A stretch of 64,000 nt of DNA from Amblyomma americanum (taxonomy: Eukaryota; Arthropoda; Arachnida; Ixodida; Ixodidae): positions 248,001 to 312,000 of the forward strand of contig NW_027526506.1 in assembly GCF_052857255.1 (NCBI RefSeq), read 5' to 3'. A program made the position numbers and the translations under genes. The notes beneath the pieces were generated by a model that was not told the DNA's origin, searched no databases, and saw nothing but the letters and a program-made list of their open reading frames with translations. Positions 1-10,965 of the stretch are shown piece after piece (within the stretch, counting starts at the first letter, position 1; each line of letters begins with the position of its first letter).

Positions 1-22
1 AAACTCCGTGTTGGAGAAACTC

Positions 23-436
23 CGGTTTGAGAAACTCAGCGTTGTAGAAACTCCGTGTTGTAGAAACTCTGTATTAGAAACTACGTGTTGAAGAAACTCC
101 CTGTTTGAGAAACTACTCCCTGTTGGAGCAACTGCATGTCGGAGACACTCCCTGTTTGAGAAAGTCCCTGTTACAGGAACTCCTTGTTGGAGAAACTTCC
201 TTTTGTAGAATCTCATGTTGGAGAAACTGCATGTTGGAGAAACTTGCTGTTTCAAAACTGCATGTGGGAGAAACTTCATGTTGGAGAAACTCCCCGTTGT
301 AGAAACTACATAGAGGAGAAACTTTCTGTTGGAGAAATTCCCTCTTGGAAAAACTCCTTGTTGGAGGAACTCCTTATTGGCGAGACTGCCTGTTAGAGAC
401 ACCCCTTCTTGAAGAAGATACATATTGGAGAAATTC
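23..436 (+). repeat. Higher-order repeat marker block 1
   Basis: This is a run of 16-bp units that differ from the consensus in a fixed order. It starts with CGGTTTGAGAAACTCAGCG and ends near GAAGATACATATTGGAGAAA. Nearly the same block occurs four more times in the array, so it marks the start of one higher-order repeat (next start 3956 bp downstream). Confidence 0.9.
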
Positions 437-3400
437 CTAGTTGCAGAAACTCTGTGTTGGAGAAACTCCAGAAACTCCTTGTTCGAGAAACTTCGTGTTG
501 GAGAAACTTCGTTTTGGAGAAACTCCGTGTTGGAAAAACTCCGTGTTGGAGAAACTCGGTTTTGTAGAAACTGCGTATTGAGGCAACTTCGTGGTGGAGA
601 AACTCTGGGTTGTAGAACCTCCGTGTTGGAGAAACTCCGTGTTGGAGAAACTCCGTGTTGTAGAAACTCCGTGATGGAGAACCTTCTTGTTGGAGAAACT
701 CCGTGTTGGAGAAACCTTGTGTTGGAGAAACTTCGTGTTGGAGACACTCCGTGTTCGAGAAACTCCGCGTTGTAGAAACTCCGTATTGTAGAAACTCCGT
801 GTTGGAGAAATTCCGTATTGGAGACACTCCGTGTTCGAGAAACTCCGTGTTGGAGAAACTCCGTGTTGGAGAAACTGTGTCGGAGAAACTCCGTGTTGGA
901 GAAACTCCGTGTTGGAGAAACTCCGCGTTGGAGTAACTCCGTGCAGGAGAAACTCCGTGTTGGAGAAACTCCAGAAACTCCTTCGAGAAACTGTGTTGGA
1001 GAAACTCCGTGTTGGAGAAACTCTGTGTTGGAGAAACTTCGTGTTGTAGAAACTCAGTGTTGGAGAAACTCTGCGTTGGAGAAACTCCGTCTAGGAGAAA
1101 CTCCGTTTTGTAGAAACTTCATGTTGAAGAAACTCCGTGTTGGAGAAACTCTGTGTTGTAGAAACTCCGTTTGGGAGAAACTTCGTGTTGTAGAAAATTC
1201 GGTTGTAGAAACTCCGTGTTGGAGAAACTCCGTGTTGGAGAAACTCTTTGTTGGAGAAACTCCGTGTTGGAGAAACTCCGTTTTGTAGAAACTCCGTGTT
1301 GAAGAAACTCTGTGTTGGAGAAACTCCGTGTTGGAGAAATTCCGTGTTGGAGAAACTCCGTGTTGGAGGAACTCCGTGTTGGAGAAACTTCGTGTTGGAG
1401 AAACTCCGTGTTGGAGGAACTCCGTGTTGGAGAAACTTCGTGTTGTAGAAACTCCGTGTTGAAGAAACTCTGTGTTGGAGTAGCTCCTTGTTGGAGAAAC
1501 TCCGTGTTGGAGAAACTACGTGTTGGAGAAATTCCTTGTTGGAGAAACGCCTTGTTGGAGAAACTCTGTGTTGGAGAAACTCCGTGTTGGAGAAAATCCG
1601 TGTTGGTTAAACTCCGTTCTGTAGAAACTCCGTGTTGGAGAAACTCTGTGTTGTAGAAACTCTGTGTTGTAGAAACTCCGTGTGGGAGAAACTTCGTGTT
1701 GTAGAAAATTCGGTTGTAGAAACTCCGTGTTGGAGAAACTCCGTGTTGGAGAAACTCTTTGTTGGAGAAACTCCGTGTTGGTGAAACTCCGTTTTGTAGA
1801 AACTCCGTGTTGAAGAAACTCTGTGTTGGAGAAACTCCGTGTTAAAGAAATTCCGTGTTGGAGAAACTCCGTGTTGGAGAAACTCCGTGTTGGAGAAACT
1901 TCGTGTTGGAGAAACTTCGTGTTGGAGAAACTCAGTGTTGGAGTAGCTCCTTGTTGGAGAAACTCCGTGTTGGAGAAACTACGTGTTGGAGAAATTCCTT
2001 GTTGGAGAAACGCCTTGTTGGAGAAACTGTGTTGGAGAAAATCCGTGTTGGTTAAACTCCGTTCTGTAGAAACTCCGTGCTGGAGAAACTCCGTGTTGGA
2101 GAAACTCCGTGTTGGAGAAACTCTGTGTTGGATAATCTCTGTGTCGCAGAAATTCCTTGTTGGAGAAACTCTTTGTTGGAGAAACCCTGTGTTGGAGAAA
2201 CTCCGTGTTGGAGAAACTCCGTGTTGGAGAAACTCTGTGTTGGAGAAACTCTGTGTCGGAGTAATTTCTTGTTGGAGAAACTCTGTGTTGGAGAAACTCC
2301 GTGTTGGAGAAACTCCGTGTTAGAGAAACTCCGTGTTGTAGAAACTCCGTGATGGAGAAACTCCGTGTTGGAGAAACTCTGTGTTGGATAAATTCTGTGT
2401 CGGAGAAATTCCTTGTTGGAGAAACTACTTGTTGGAGAAACCCTGTGTTGGAGAAACTACGTGCTGGAGAAACTCCGTGTTGTAAAAACTCCGTGTTGGA
2501 GAAACTCCGTGTTGTAGAAGCTCCGTGTTGGAGAAACTCCATGTTGGAGAAACTCCGTGTTGTAGAAACTCCGTGATGGAGAACCTTCTTGTTGGAGAAA
2601 CTCCGTGTTGGAGAAACCTTGTGTTCGAGAAACTCCGCGTTGTAGAAACTCCGTGTTGTAGAAACTCCGTGTTGGAGAAACTCCGTGTTGGAGACACTCC
2701 GTGTACGAGAAACTCCGTGTTGGAGAAACTCCGTGTTGGAGAAACAAACTCCGTGTTGGAGAAACTCCGAGTTGGAGAAACTCCGTGCAGGAGAAACTCC
2801 GTGTTGCAGAAACTCCAGAAACTCCTTGTTCGAGAAACTCTGTGTTGGAGAAACTCCGTGTTGAAGAAACTCTGTGTTGGAGAAACTCCGTGTTGGAGAA
2901 ACTCTGTGTTGGAGAAACTCCATGTTGGAGAAACTTCGTGTTGTAGAAACTTCGTGTTGTAGAAACTCCGTGTTGGAGAAACTCCGTGTTGGAGTAGCTC
3001 CTTGTTGGAGAAACTCCGTGTTGGAGAAACTCCGTGTTGGAGAAAATCCGTGTTGGTTAAACTCCGTTCTGTAGAAACTCCGTGCTGAAGAAACTCCGTG
3101 TTGGAGAAACTCCGTGTTGGAGAAACTCCGTGTTAGAGAAACTCCGTGTTGTAGAAACTCCGTGATGGAGAAACTCCGTGTTGGAGAAACTGTGTTGGAT
3201 AAACTCTGTGTAGGAGAAATTCCTTGTTGGAGAAACCCTTTGTTGGAGAAACCCTGTGTTGGAGAAACTCCGTGTTGGAGAAACTCCGTGCTGGAGAAAC
3301 TCCGTGTTGTAAAAACTGCGTGTTGGAGAAACTCCGTGTTGTAGAAGCTCCGTGTTGGAGAAACTCCGTGTTGGAGACACTCTGTGTTGGAGAAACTCCG

Positions 3401-3978
3401 TGTTTAAGAAACTTCGTGTTTGAGAAACTCCGTGTTGGAGAAGCTCCGTGTTGGAGAAACTCCAGAAACTCCTTGTTCGAGAAACTACGTGTTGGACAAA
3501 CTCCGTGTTGGAGAAACTCCGTGTTGTAAAAACTCCAGAAACTCCTTGTTTGAGAAACTACGTGTTGCAGAAACTCCGTGTTGGAGAAACTCCAGAAACT
3601 CCTTGTTCGAGAAACTACGTGTTGGAGAAACTCCGTGTTGGACAAAACTCCGTGTTGTAGAAACTTTGTGTTGTAGAAACTCCAGAATCTCCGTGTTGGA
3701 GAAACTCCGTGTTGTAGTAACTCCGTGTTGGAGAAACTGCGTGTTTTAGAACCTCCGTGTTGGAGAAACGCCGTGTTGTAGAAACTCCGTGCTGGAGAAT
3801 CTTCGTGTTGGAGAAACTCCGTGTTGGAGAAACTCCGTGTAGGAGAAACTCCGTGTTGGAGAACTCCGTGTTGGAGAAACTCCGTGTTGGAGAAACTCTG
3901 TGTTGTAGAAACTCTGTGTTGTAGAAACTCCGTGTTGGAGAAACTCCGTGTTGGAGAAACTCCGTGTTGGAGAAACTC

Positions 3979-4392
3979 CGGTTTGAGAAACTCAGCGTTG
4001 TAGAAACTCCGTGTTGTAGAAACTCTGTATTAGAAACTACGTGTTGAAGAAACTCCCTGTTTGAGAAACTACTCCCTGTTGGAGCAACTGCATGTCGGAG
4101 ACACTCCCTGTTTGAGAAAGTCTCTGTTACAGGAACTCCTTGTTGGAGAAACTTCCTTTTGTAGAATCTCATGTTGGAGAAACTGCATGTTGGAGAAACT
4201 TGCTGTTTCAAAACTGCATGTGGGAGAAACTTCATGTTGGAGAAACTCCCCGTTGTAGAAACTACATAGAGGAGAAACTTTCTGTTGGAGAAATTCCCTC
4301 TTGGAAAAACTCCTTGTTGGAGGAACTCCTTATTGGCGAGACTGCCTGTTAGAGACACCCCTTCTTGAAGAAGATACATATTGGAGAAATTC
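3979..4392 (+). repeat. Higher-order repeat marker block 2
   Basis: This block is almost base-for-base identical to block 1; the visible differences are single bases, such as AGTCTCTG in place of AGTCCCTG. Near identity continues for at least several hundred bases downstream, which argues for a recent segmental duplication or gene-conversion event inside the array. Confidence 0.9.
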
Positions 4393-7157
4393 CTAGTTGC
4401 AGAAACTCCGTGTTGGAGAAACTCCAGAAACTCCTTGTTCGAGAAACTTCGTGTTGGAGAAACTTCGTTTTGGAGAAACTCCGTGTTGGAGAAACTCCGT
4501 GTTGGAGAAACTCGGTTTTGTAGAAACTGCGTATTGAGGCAACTTCGTGGTGGAGAAACTCTGGGTTGTAGAACCTCCGTGTTGGAGAAACTCCGTGTTG
4601 GAGAAACTCCGTGTTGTAGAAACTCCGTGATGGAGAACCTTCTTGTTGGAGAAACTCCGTGTTGGAGAAACCTTGTGTTGGAGAAACTTCGTGTTGGAGA
4701 CACTCCGTGTTCGAGAAACTCCGCGTTGTAGAAACTCCGTATTGTAGAAACTCCGTGTTGGAGAAACTCCGTATTGGAGACACTCCGTGTTCGAGAAACT
4801 CCGTGTTGGAGAAACTCCGTGTTGGAGAAACTGTGTCGGAGAAACTCCGTGTTGGAGAAACTCCGTGTTGGAGAAACTCCGCGTTGGAGTAACTCCGTGC
4901 AGGAGAAACTCCGTGTTGGAGAAACTCCAGAAACTCCTTGTTCGAGAAACTGTTGGAGAAACTCCGTGTTGGAGAAACTCTGTGTTGGAGAAACTTCGTG
5001 TTGTAGAAACTCAGTGTTGGAGAAACTCTGCGTTGGAGAAACTCCGTCTTGGAGAAACTCCGTTTTGTAGAAACTTCATGTTGAAGAAACTCCGTGTTGG
5101 AGGAACTCTGTGTTGTAGAAACTCCGTTTGGGAGAAACTTCGTGTTGTAGAAAATTCGGTTGTAGAAACTCCGTGTTGGAGAAACTCCGTGTTGGAGAAA
5201 CTCTTTGTTGGAGAAACGCCGTGTTGGAGAAACTCCGTTTTGTAGAAACTCCGTGTTGAAGAAACTCTGTGTTGGAGAAACTCCGTGTTGCAGAAATTCC
5301 GTGTTGGAGAAACTCCGTGTTGGAGAAACTCCGTGTTGGAGGAACTCCGTGTTGGAGAAACTTCGTGTTGTAGAAACTCCGTGTTGAAGAAACTCTGTGT
5401 TGGAGTAGCTCCTTGTTGGAGAAACTCCGTGTTGGAGAAACTACGTGTTGGAGAAATTCCTTGTTGGAGAAACGCCTTGTTGGAGAAACTCTGTGTTGGA
5501 GAAACTCCGTGTTGGAGAAAATCCGTGTTGGTTAAACTCCGTTCTGTAGAAACTCCGTGTTGGAGAAACTCTGTGTTGTAGAAACTCTGTGTTGTAGAAA
5601 CTCCGTGTGGGAGAAACTTCGTGTTGTAGAAAATTCGGTTGTAGAAACTCCGTGTTGGAGAAACTCCGTGTTGGAGAAACTCTTTGTTGGAGAAACTCCG
5701 TGTTGGTGAAACTCCGTTTTGTAGAAACTCCGTGTTGAAGAAACTCTGTGTTGGAGAAACTCCGTGTTAACGAAATTCCGTGTTGGAGAAACTCCGTGTT
5801 GGAGAAACTCCGTGTTGGAGAAACTCCGTGTTGGAGAAACTTCGTGTTGGAGAAACTTCGTGTTGGAGAAACTCAGTGTTGGAGTAGCTCCTTGTTGGAG
5901 AAACTCCGTGTTGGAAAAACTACGTGTTGGAGAAATTCCTTGTTGGAGAAACGCCTTGTTGGAGAAACTGTGTTGGAGAAAATCCGTGTTGGTTAAACTC
6001 CGTTCTGTAGAAACTCCGTGCTGGAGAAACTCCGTGTTGGAGAAACTCCGTGTTGGAGAAACTCTGTGTTGGATAATCTCTGTGTCGCAGAAATTCCTTG
6101 TTGGAGAAACTCTTTGTTGGAGAAACCCTGTGTTGGAGAAACTCCGTGTTGGAGAAACTCCGTGTTGGAGAAACTCTGTGTTGGAGAAACTCTGTGTCGG
6201 AGTAATTTCTTGTTGGAGAAACTCTGTGTTGGAGAAACTCCGTGTTGGAGAAACTCCGTGTTAGAGAAACTCCGTGTTGTAGAAACTCCGTGATGGAGAA
6301 ACTCCGTGTTGGAGAAACTCTGTGTTGGATAAATTCTGTGTCGGAGAAATTCCTTGTTGGAGAAACTACTTGTTGGAGAAACCCTGTGTTGGAGAAACTC
6401 CGTGTTGGAGAAACTACGTGCTGGAGAAACTCCGTGTTGTAAAATCTCCGTGTTGGAGAAACTCCGTGTTGGAGAAACTCCGTGTTGTAGAAGCTCCGTG
6501 TTGGAGAAATTCCATGTTGGAGAAACTCCGTGTTGGAGAAACTCTAGAAACTCATTGTTCGTGAAACTCCGTGTTGGAGAAAGTTCGTGTTGTAGAAACT
6601 CTGTGTTTGAGAAACTGCGTGTAGGAGAAACTCCGTGTTGGAGAAACTCTGTGTTGAAGAAACGCCGTGTTGGAGAAACTCTGTGTTGGAGAAACTCCGT
6701 GTTGGAGAAACTCTGTTTTGTAGAAACTGTGTTGAAAAAACTCTGTGTTGGAGAAACTCCGTGTTGGAGAAACTCTGTGTTGGAGAAACTCCGTGTTGGA
6801 GAAACTCTGTGTTGTAGAAACTCTGTGCAGGAGAAACTCCGTGTTCGAGAAATTCCGTGTTGGAGAAACTCCGTGTTGTAGAAACTCCGTTTAGGAGAAA
6901 CTGCGTGTTGGAGAAACTCCGTGTTGGAGAAACTGCGTGTTTTAGAACCTCCGTGTTGGAGAAACTCCGTGTTGTAGAAACTCCGTGCTGGAGAAACTTC
7001 GTGTTGGAGAAGCTCCGTGTTGGAGAAACTCCGTGTAGGAGAAATTCCGTGTTGGAGAACTCCGTGTTGGAGAACTTCGTGTTGGAGAAACTCTGTGTTG
7101 TAGAAACTCCGTGTTGGAGAAACTCCGTGTTGGAGAAACTCCGTGTTGGAGAAACTC

Positions 7158-7566
7158 CGGTTTGAGAAACTCAGCGTTGTAGAAACTCCGTGTTGTAGAA
7201 ACTCTGTATTAGAAACTACGTGTTGAAGAAACTCCCTGTTTGAGAAACTACTCCCCGTTGGAGCAACTGCACGTCGGAGACACTCCCTGTTTGAGAAAGT
7301 TTAGAGGAACTCCTTGTTGGAGAAACTTCCTTTTGTAGAACTCATGTTGGAGAAACTGCATGTTGGAGAAACTTCCTGTTTTAAAACTGCATGTAGGAGA
7401 AACTTCATGTTGGAGAAACTCCCCGTTGTAGAAACTACATAGAGGAGAAACTTACTGTTGGAGAAATACCCTCTTGGAAAAACTCCTTGTTGGAGGAACT
7501 CCTTATTGGAGAGACTGCCTGTTAGAGACACCCCTTCTTGAAGAAGATACATATTGGAGAAATTCC
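7158..7566 (+). repeat. Higher-order repeat marker block 3
   Basis: This is a somewhat more diverged copy of the block, with several small deletions (for example GAAAGTTTAGAGGAAC where block 1 has GAAAGTCCCTGTTACAGGAA). It lies 3179 bp after block 2. Confidence 0.88.
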
Positions 7567-9972
7567 TAGTTGCAGAAACTCCGTGTTGGAGAAACTCCAG
7601 AAACTCCTTGTTCGAGAAACTTCGTGTTGGAGAAACTTCGTTTTGGAGAAACTCCGTGTTGAGGCAACTTCGTGTTGGAGAAACTGGGTTGTAGAACCTC
7701 CGTGTTGGAGAAACTCCATGTTGGAGAAACTCCGTGTTGGAGAAACTCCGTGTTGTAGAAACTCCGTGTTGGAGAACCTCCTTGTTGGAGAAACTCCGTG
7801 TTGGAAAAACCTCGTGTTGGAGAAACTTAGTGTTGGAGAAACTTCCAGTTGGAGAAACTCCGTCTAGGAGAATCTCCCTGTTGGAGAAACTCCGTGTTGC
7901 AGCAAATCTGTGTTGTAGAAACTCCGTGTTGGAGAAACTCCGTGTTGGAGACACTCCGTGTTCGCGAAACTCCGCGTTGTAGAAACTCCGTGTTGTAGAA
8001 ACTCCGTGTTCGAGAAACTCCGTGTTGGAGAAACTCCGTGTTGGAGAAACTTTGTGTCGGAGAAGCTCCGTGTTGGAAAAACTCCGTGTTGGAGAAACTC
8101 CGCGTTGGAGAAACTCCGTGCGGGAGAAACTTCGTGTTGGAGAAACTCCAGAAACTCCTTGTTCGAGAAACTCTGTGTTGGAGAAACTCCGTGTTGGAGA
8201 AACTTCGTGTTGTAGAAACTCCGTGTTGGAGAAACTCTGCGTTGGAGAAACTCCGTGTTGGAGAAACTCCGTTTTGTAGAAACTCCATGTTGAAGAAACT
8301 CCGTGTTGGAGAAACTCTGTGTTGTAGAAACTCTGTGTTGTAGAAACTCCGTGTGGGAGAAACTTCGTGTTGTAGACAATTCGGTTGTAGAAACTCCGTG
8401 TTGGAGAAACTCTTTGTTGGAGAAACACCGTGTTAGAGAAACTCCGTTTTGTAGAAACTCCGTGTTGAAGAAACTCTGTGTTGGAGAAACTCCGCGTTGG
8501 AGAAATTCCGTCTTGGAGAAACTCCGTGTTGGAGAAACTCCGTGTTGGAGAAACTTCGTGTTGTAGAAACTTCGTGTTGTAGAAACTCCGTGTTGGAGAA
8601 ACTCCGTGTTGGAGTAGCTCCTTGTTGGAGAAACTCCGTGTTGGAGAAACTCCGTGTTGGTGAAATTACTTGTAGGAGAAACGCCTTGTTGGAGAAACTC
8701 TGTGTTCGAAAAACTCCGTGTTGGAGAAAATCCGTGTTGGTTAAACTCTGTTCTGTAGAAACTCCGAGCTGAAGAAACTCCGAGTTGGAGAAACTCCGTG
8801 TCGGAGAAACTCCGTGTTAGAGAAACTCCGTGTTGTAGAAACTCCGTGATGGAGAAACTCCGTGTTGGAGAAACTCTGTGTTGGATAAACTCTGTGTAGG
8901 AGAAATTCCTTGTTGGAGAAACCCTTTGTTGGAGAAACCCTGTGTTGGAGAAACTCCGTGTTGGAGAAACTCCGTGCTGGAGAAACTCTGTGTTGTAAAA
9001 ACTCCGTGTTGGAGAAACTCCGTGTTGTAGAAGCTCCGTGTTGGAGAAACTCCGTGTTGGAGACACTCTGTGTTGGAGAAACTCCGTGTTTAAGAAACTT
9101 CGTGTTTGAGAAACTCCGTGTTGGAGAAGCTTCGTGTTAGAGAAACTCCGTGTTGGAGAAACTCCGTGTTTGAGAAACTCCAGAAACTCCTTGTTCGAGA
9201 AACTACGTGTTGGACAAACTCCGTGTTGGACAAAACTCCGTGTTGTAGAAACTTTGTGTTGTAGAAACTCCAGAATCTCCTTGTTCGAGAAACTACGTGT
9301 TGGAGAAACTCCGTGTTGGACAAACTCGTTGTTGAAGAAATTCCGTGTTGGAGAAACTCTAGAAACTCATTGTTCGAGAAACTCCGTGTTGGAGAAAGTT
9401 CGTGTTGTAGAAATTCTGTGTTTGAGAAACTGCGTGTAGGAGAAACTCCGTGTTGGAGAAACTCTGTGTTGAAGAAGCGCCGTGTTGGAGAAACTCTGTG
9501 TTGGAGAAACTCCGTGTTGGAGAAACTCTGTTTTGTAGAAACTGTGTTGAAAAAACTCCGTGTTGGAGAAACTCCGTTTTGTAGAAACTCCGTGTTGGAG
9601 AAACTCCGTGTTGGAGAAACTCTGTGTTGGAGAAACTCCGTGTTGGAGAAACTTCGTGTTGTAGAAACTCTGTGTAGGAGAAACTCCGTGTTGGAGAAAC
9701 TCCGTGTTGTAGAAACTCCGTGTTGGAGAAACTGCGTGTTTTAGAACCTCCGTGTTGGAGAAACGCCGTGTTGTAGAAACTCCGTGCTGGAGAAACTTCG
9801 TGTTGGAGAAACTCCGTGTTGGAGAAACTCCGTGTAGGAGAAACTCCGTGTTGGAGAACTCCGTGTTGGAGAAACTCCGTGTTGGAGAAACTCTGTGTTG
9901 TAGAAACTCTGTGTTGTAGAAACTCCGTGTTGGAGAAACTCCGTGTTGGAGAAACTCCATGTTGGAGAAACT

Positions 9973-10387
9973 CCGGTTTGAGAAACTCAGCGTTGTAGAA
10001 ACTCCGTGTTGTAGAAACTCTGTATTAGAAACTACGTGTTGAAGAAACTCCCTGTTTGAGAAACTACTCCCTGTTGGAGCAACTGCATGTCGGAGACACT
10101 CCCTGTTTGAGAAAGTCCCTGTTAGAGGAACTCCTTGTTGGAGAAACTTCCTTTCGTAGAATCTCATGTTGGAGAAACTGCATGTTGGAGAAACTTGCTG
10201 TTTCAAAACTGCATGTGGGAGAAACTTCATGTTGGAGAAACTCCCCGTTGTAGAAACTACATAGAGGAGAAACTTTCTGTTGGAGAAATTCCCTCTTGGA
10301 AAAACTCCTTGTTGGAGGAACTCCTTATTGGCGAGACTGCCTGTTAGAGACACCCCTTCTTGAAGAAGATACATATTGGAGAAATTC
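9973..10387 (+). repeat. Higher-order repeat marker block 4
   Basis: This copy is very close to blocks 1 and 2 and lies 2815 bp after block 3. The following satellite is interrupted at 10712 by an inserted element, so this repeat differs from the others by one dated event. Confidence 0.9.
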
Positions 10388-10711
10388 CTAGTTGCAGAAA
10401 CTCCGTGTTGGAGAAACTCCAGAAACTCCTTGTTCGAGAAACTTCGTGTTGGAGAAACTTCGTTTTGGAGAAACTCCGTGTTAGAGAAACTCCGTGTTGG
10501 AGAAACTCGGTTTTGTAGAAACTCCGTGTTGAGGCAACTTCGTGGTGGAGAAACTCTGGGTTGTAGAACCTCGGTGTTGGAGACACTCCGTGTTGGAGAA
10601 ACTCCGTGTTGGAGAAACTCCGTGTTGTAGAAACTTTGTGATGGAGAACCTTCTTGTTGGAGAAACTCCGTGTTGGAGAAACCTTGTGTTGGAGAAACTT
10701 CGTGTTGGAGA

Positions 10712-10965
10712 ATTCTTGAAGCGTTTCTAATCAGGAAAAACAAGAAGAAGTGTGTCAGCGATCCCTCGGTTTTTATCACGGATAAAGAATATAACTTTCT
10801 TTTACCTTAATACAGTTGTTCCCTTCATCCAGAGTGTGCGCTTGCGCAGGGAATCCTTTAAATGTGGTGGTTTTCTTCGAAATAAATCAGTTGCAAGTCC
10901 AGCGGTGTGGTGTGTGTACCTCCTTTTCTTGTCCTGCGTCTGTGTTCCGCTGGTTCCATCCTGAC
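10712..10965 (-). mobile_element. Insertion in the satellite, Penelope-like end type, 16-bp target duplication
   Basis: This is a 254-bp non-satellite segment. The 16 bases AACTTCGTGTTGGAGA stand directly before it (10696-10711) and after it (10966-10981). The uninterrupted site, with the same neighbouring variant units, is present in sister repeats near 720-760 and 4676-4716, so the boundary is certain to a few bases. The insert contains AATAAATCAGTTGCAAGTCC followed by CAGCG at 10882-10907, a motif shared with other Penelope-like ends in this window (about 42378 and 33465). No poly-A tail is seen. A minus-strand frame of 470 codons starts in the insert and reads into the satellite; I regard it as accidental. 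Assignment to Penelope-like elements is inference from the shared motif. Confidence 0.72.

Larger units (their letters stand above)
1..10711. repeat. 16-bp satellite array, left part
   Basis: Almost every 16 bases repeat the consensus AACTCCGTGTTGGAGA, with common variants GTTGTAG and GATGGAG and T/C changes. Each unit contains CTCC, five bases, then GGAG, so every unit carries a short inverted repeat that could pair. The consensus has no stop codon in any of six frames. Because 16 is not a multiple of three, any frame on a strand reads the same 16-residue cycle (LEKLRVGETPCWRNSV on plus, FSNTEFLQHGVSPTRS on minus). Reading frames of up to 470 codons are therefore expected without selection. 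The array starts before the window. No known satellite name is assigned. It could be pericentromeric or an interstitial array; the sequence alone does not say. Confidence 0.97.
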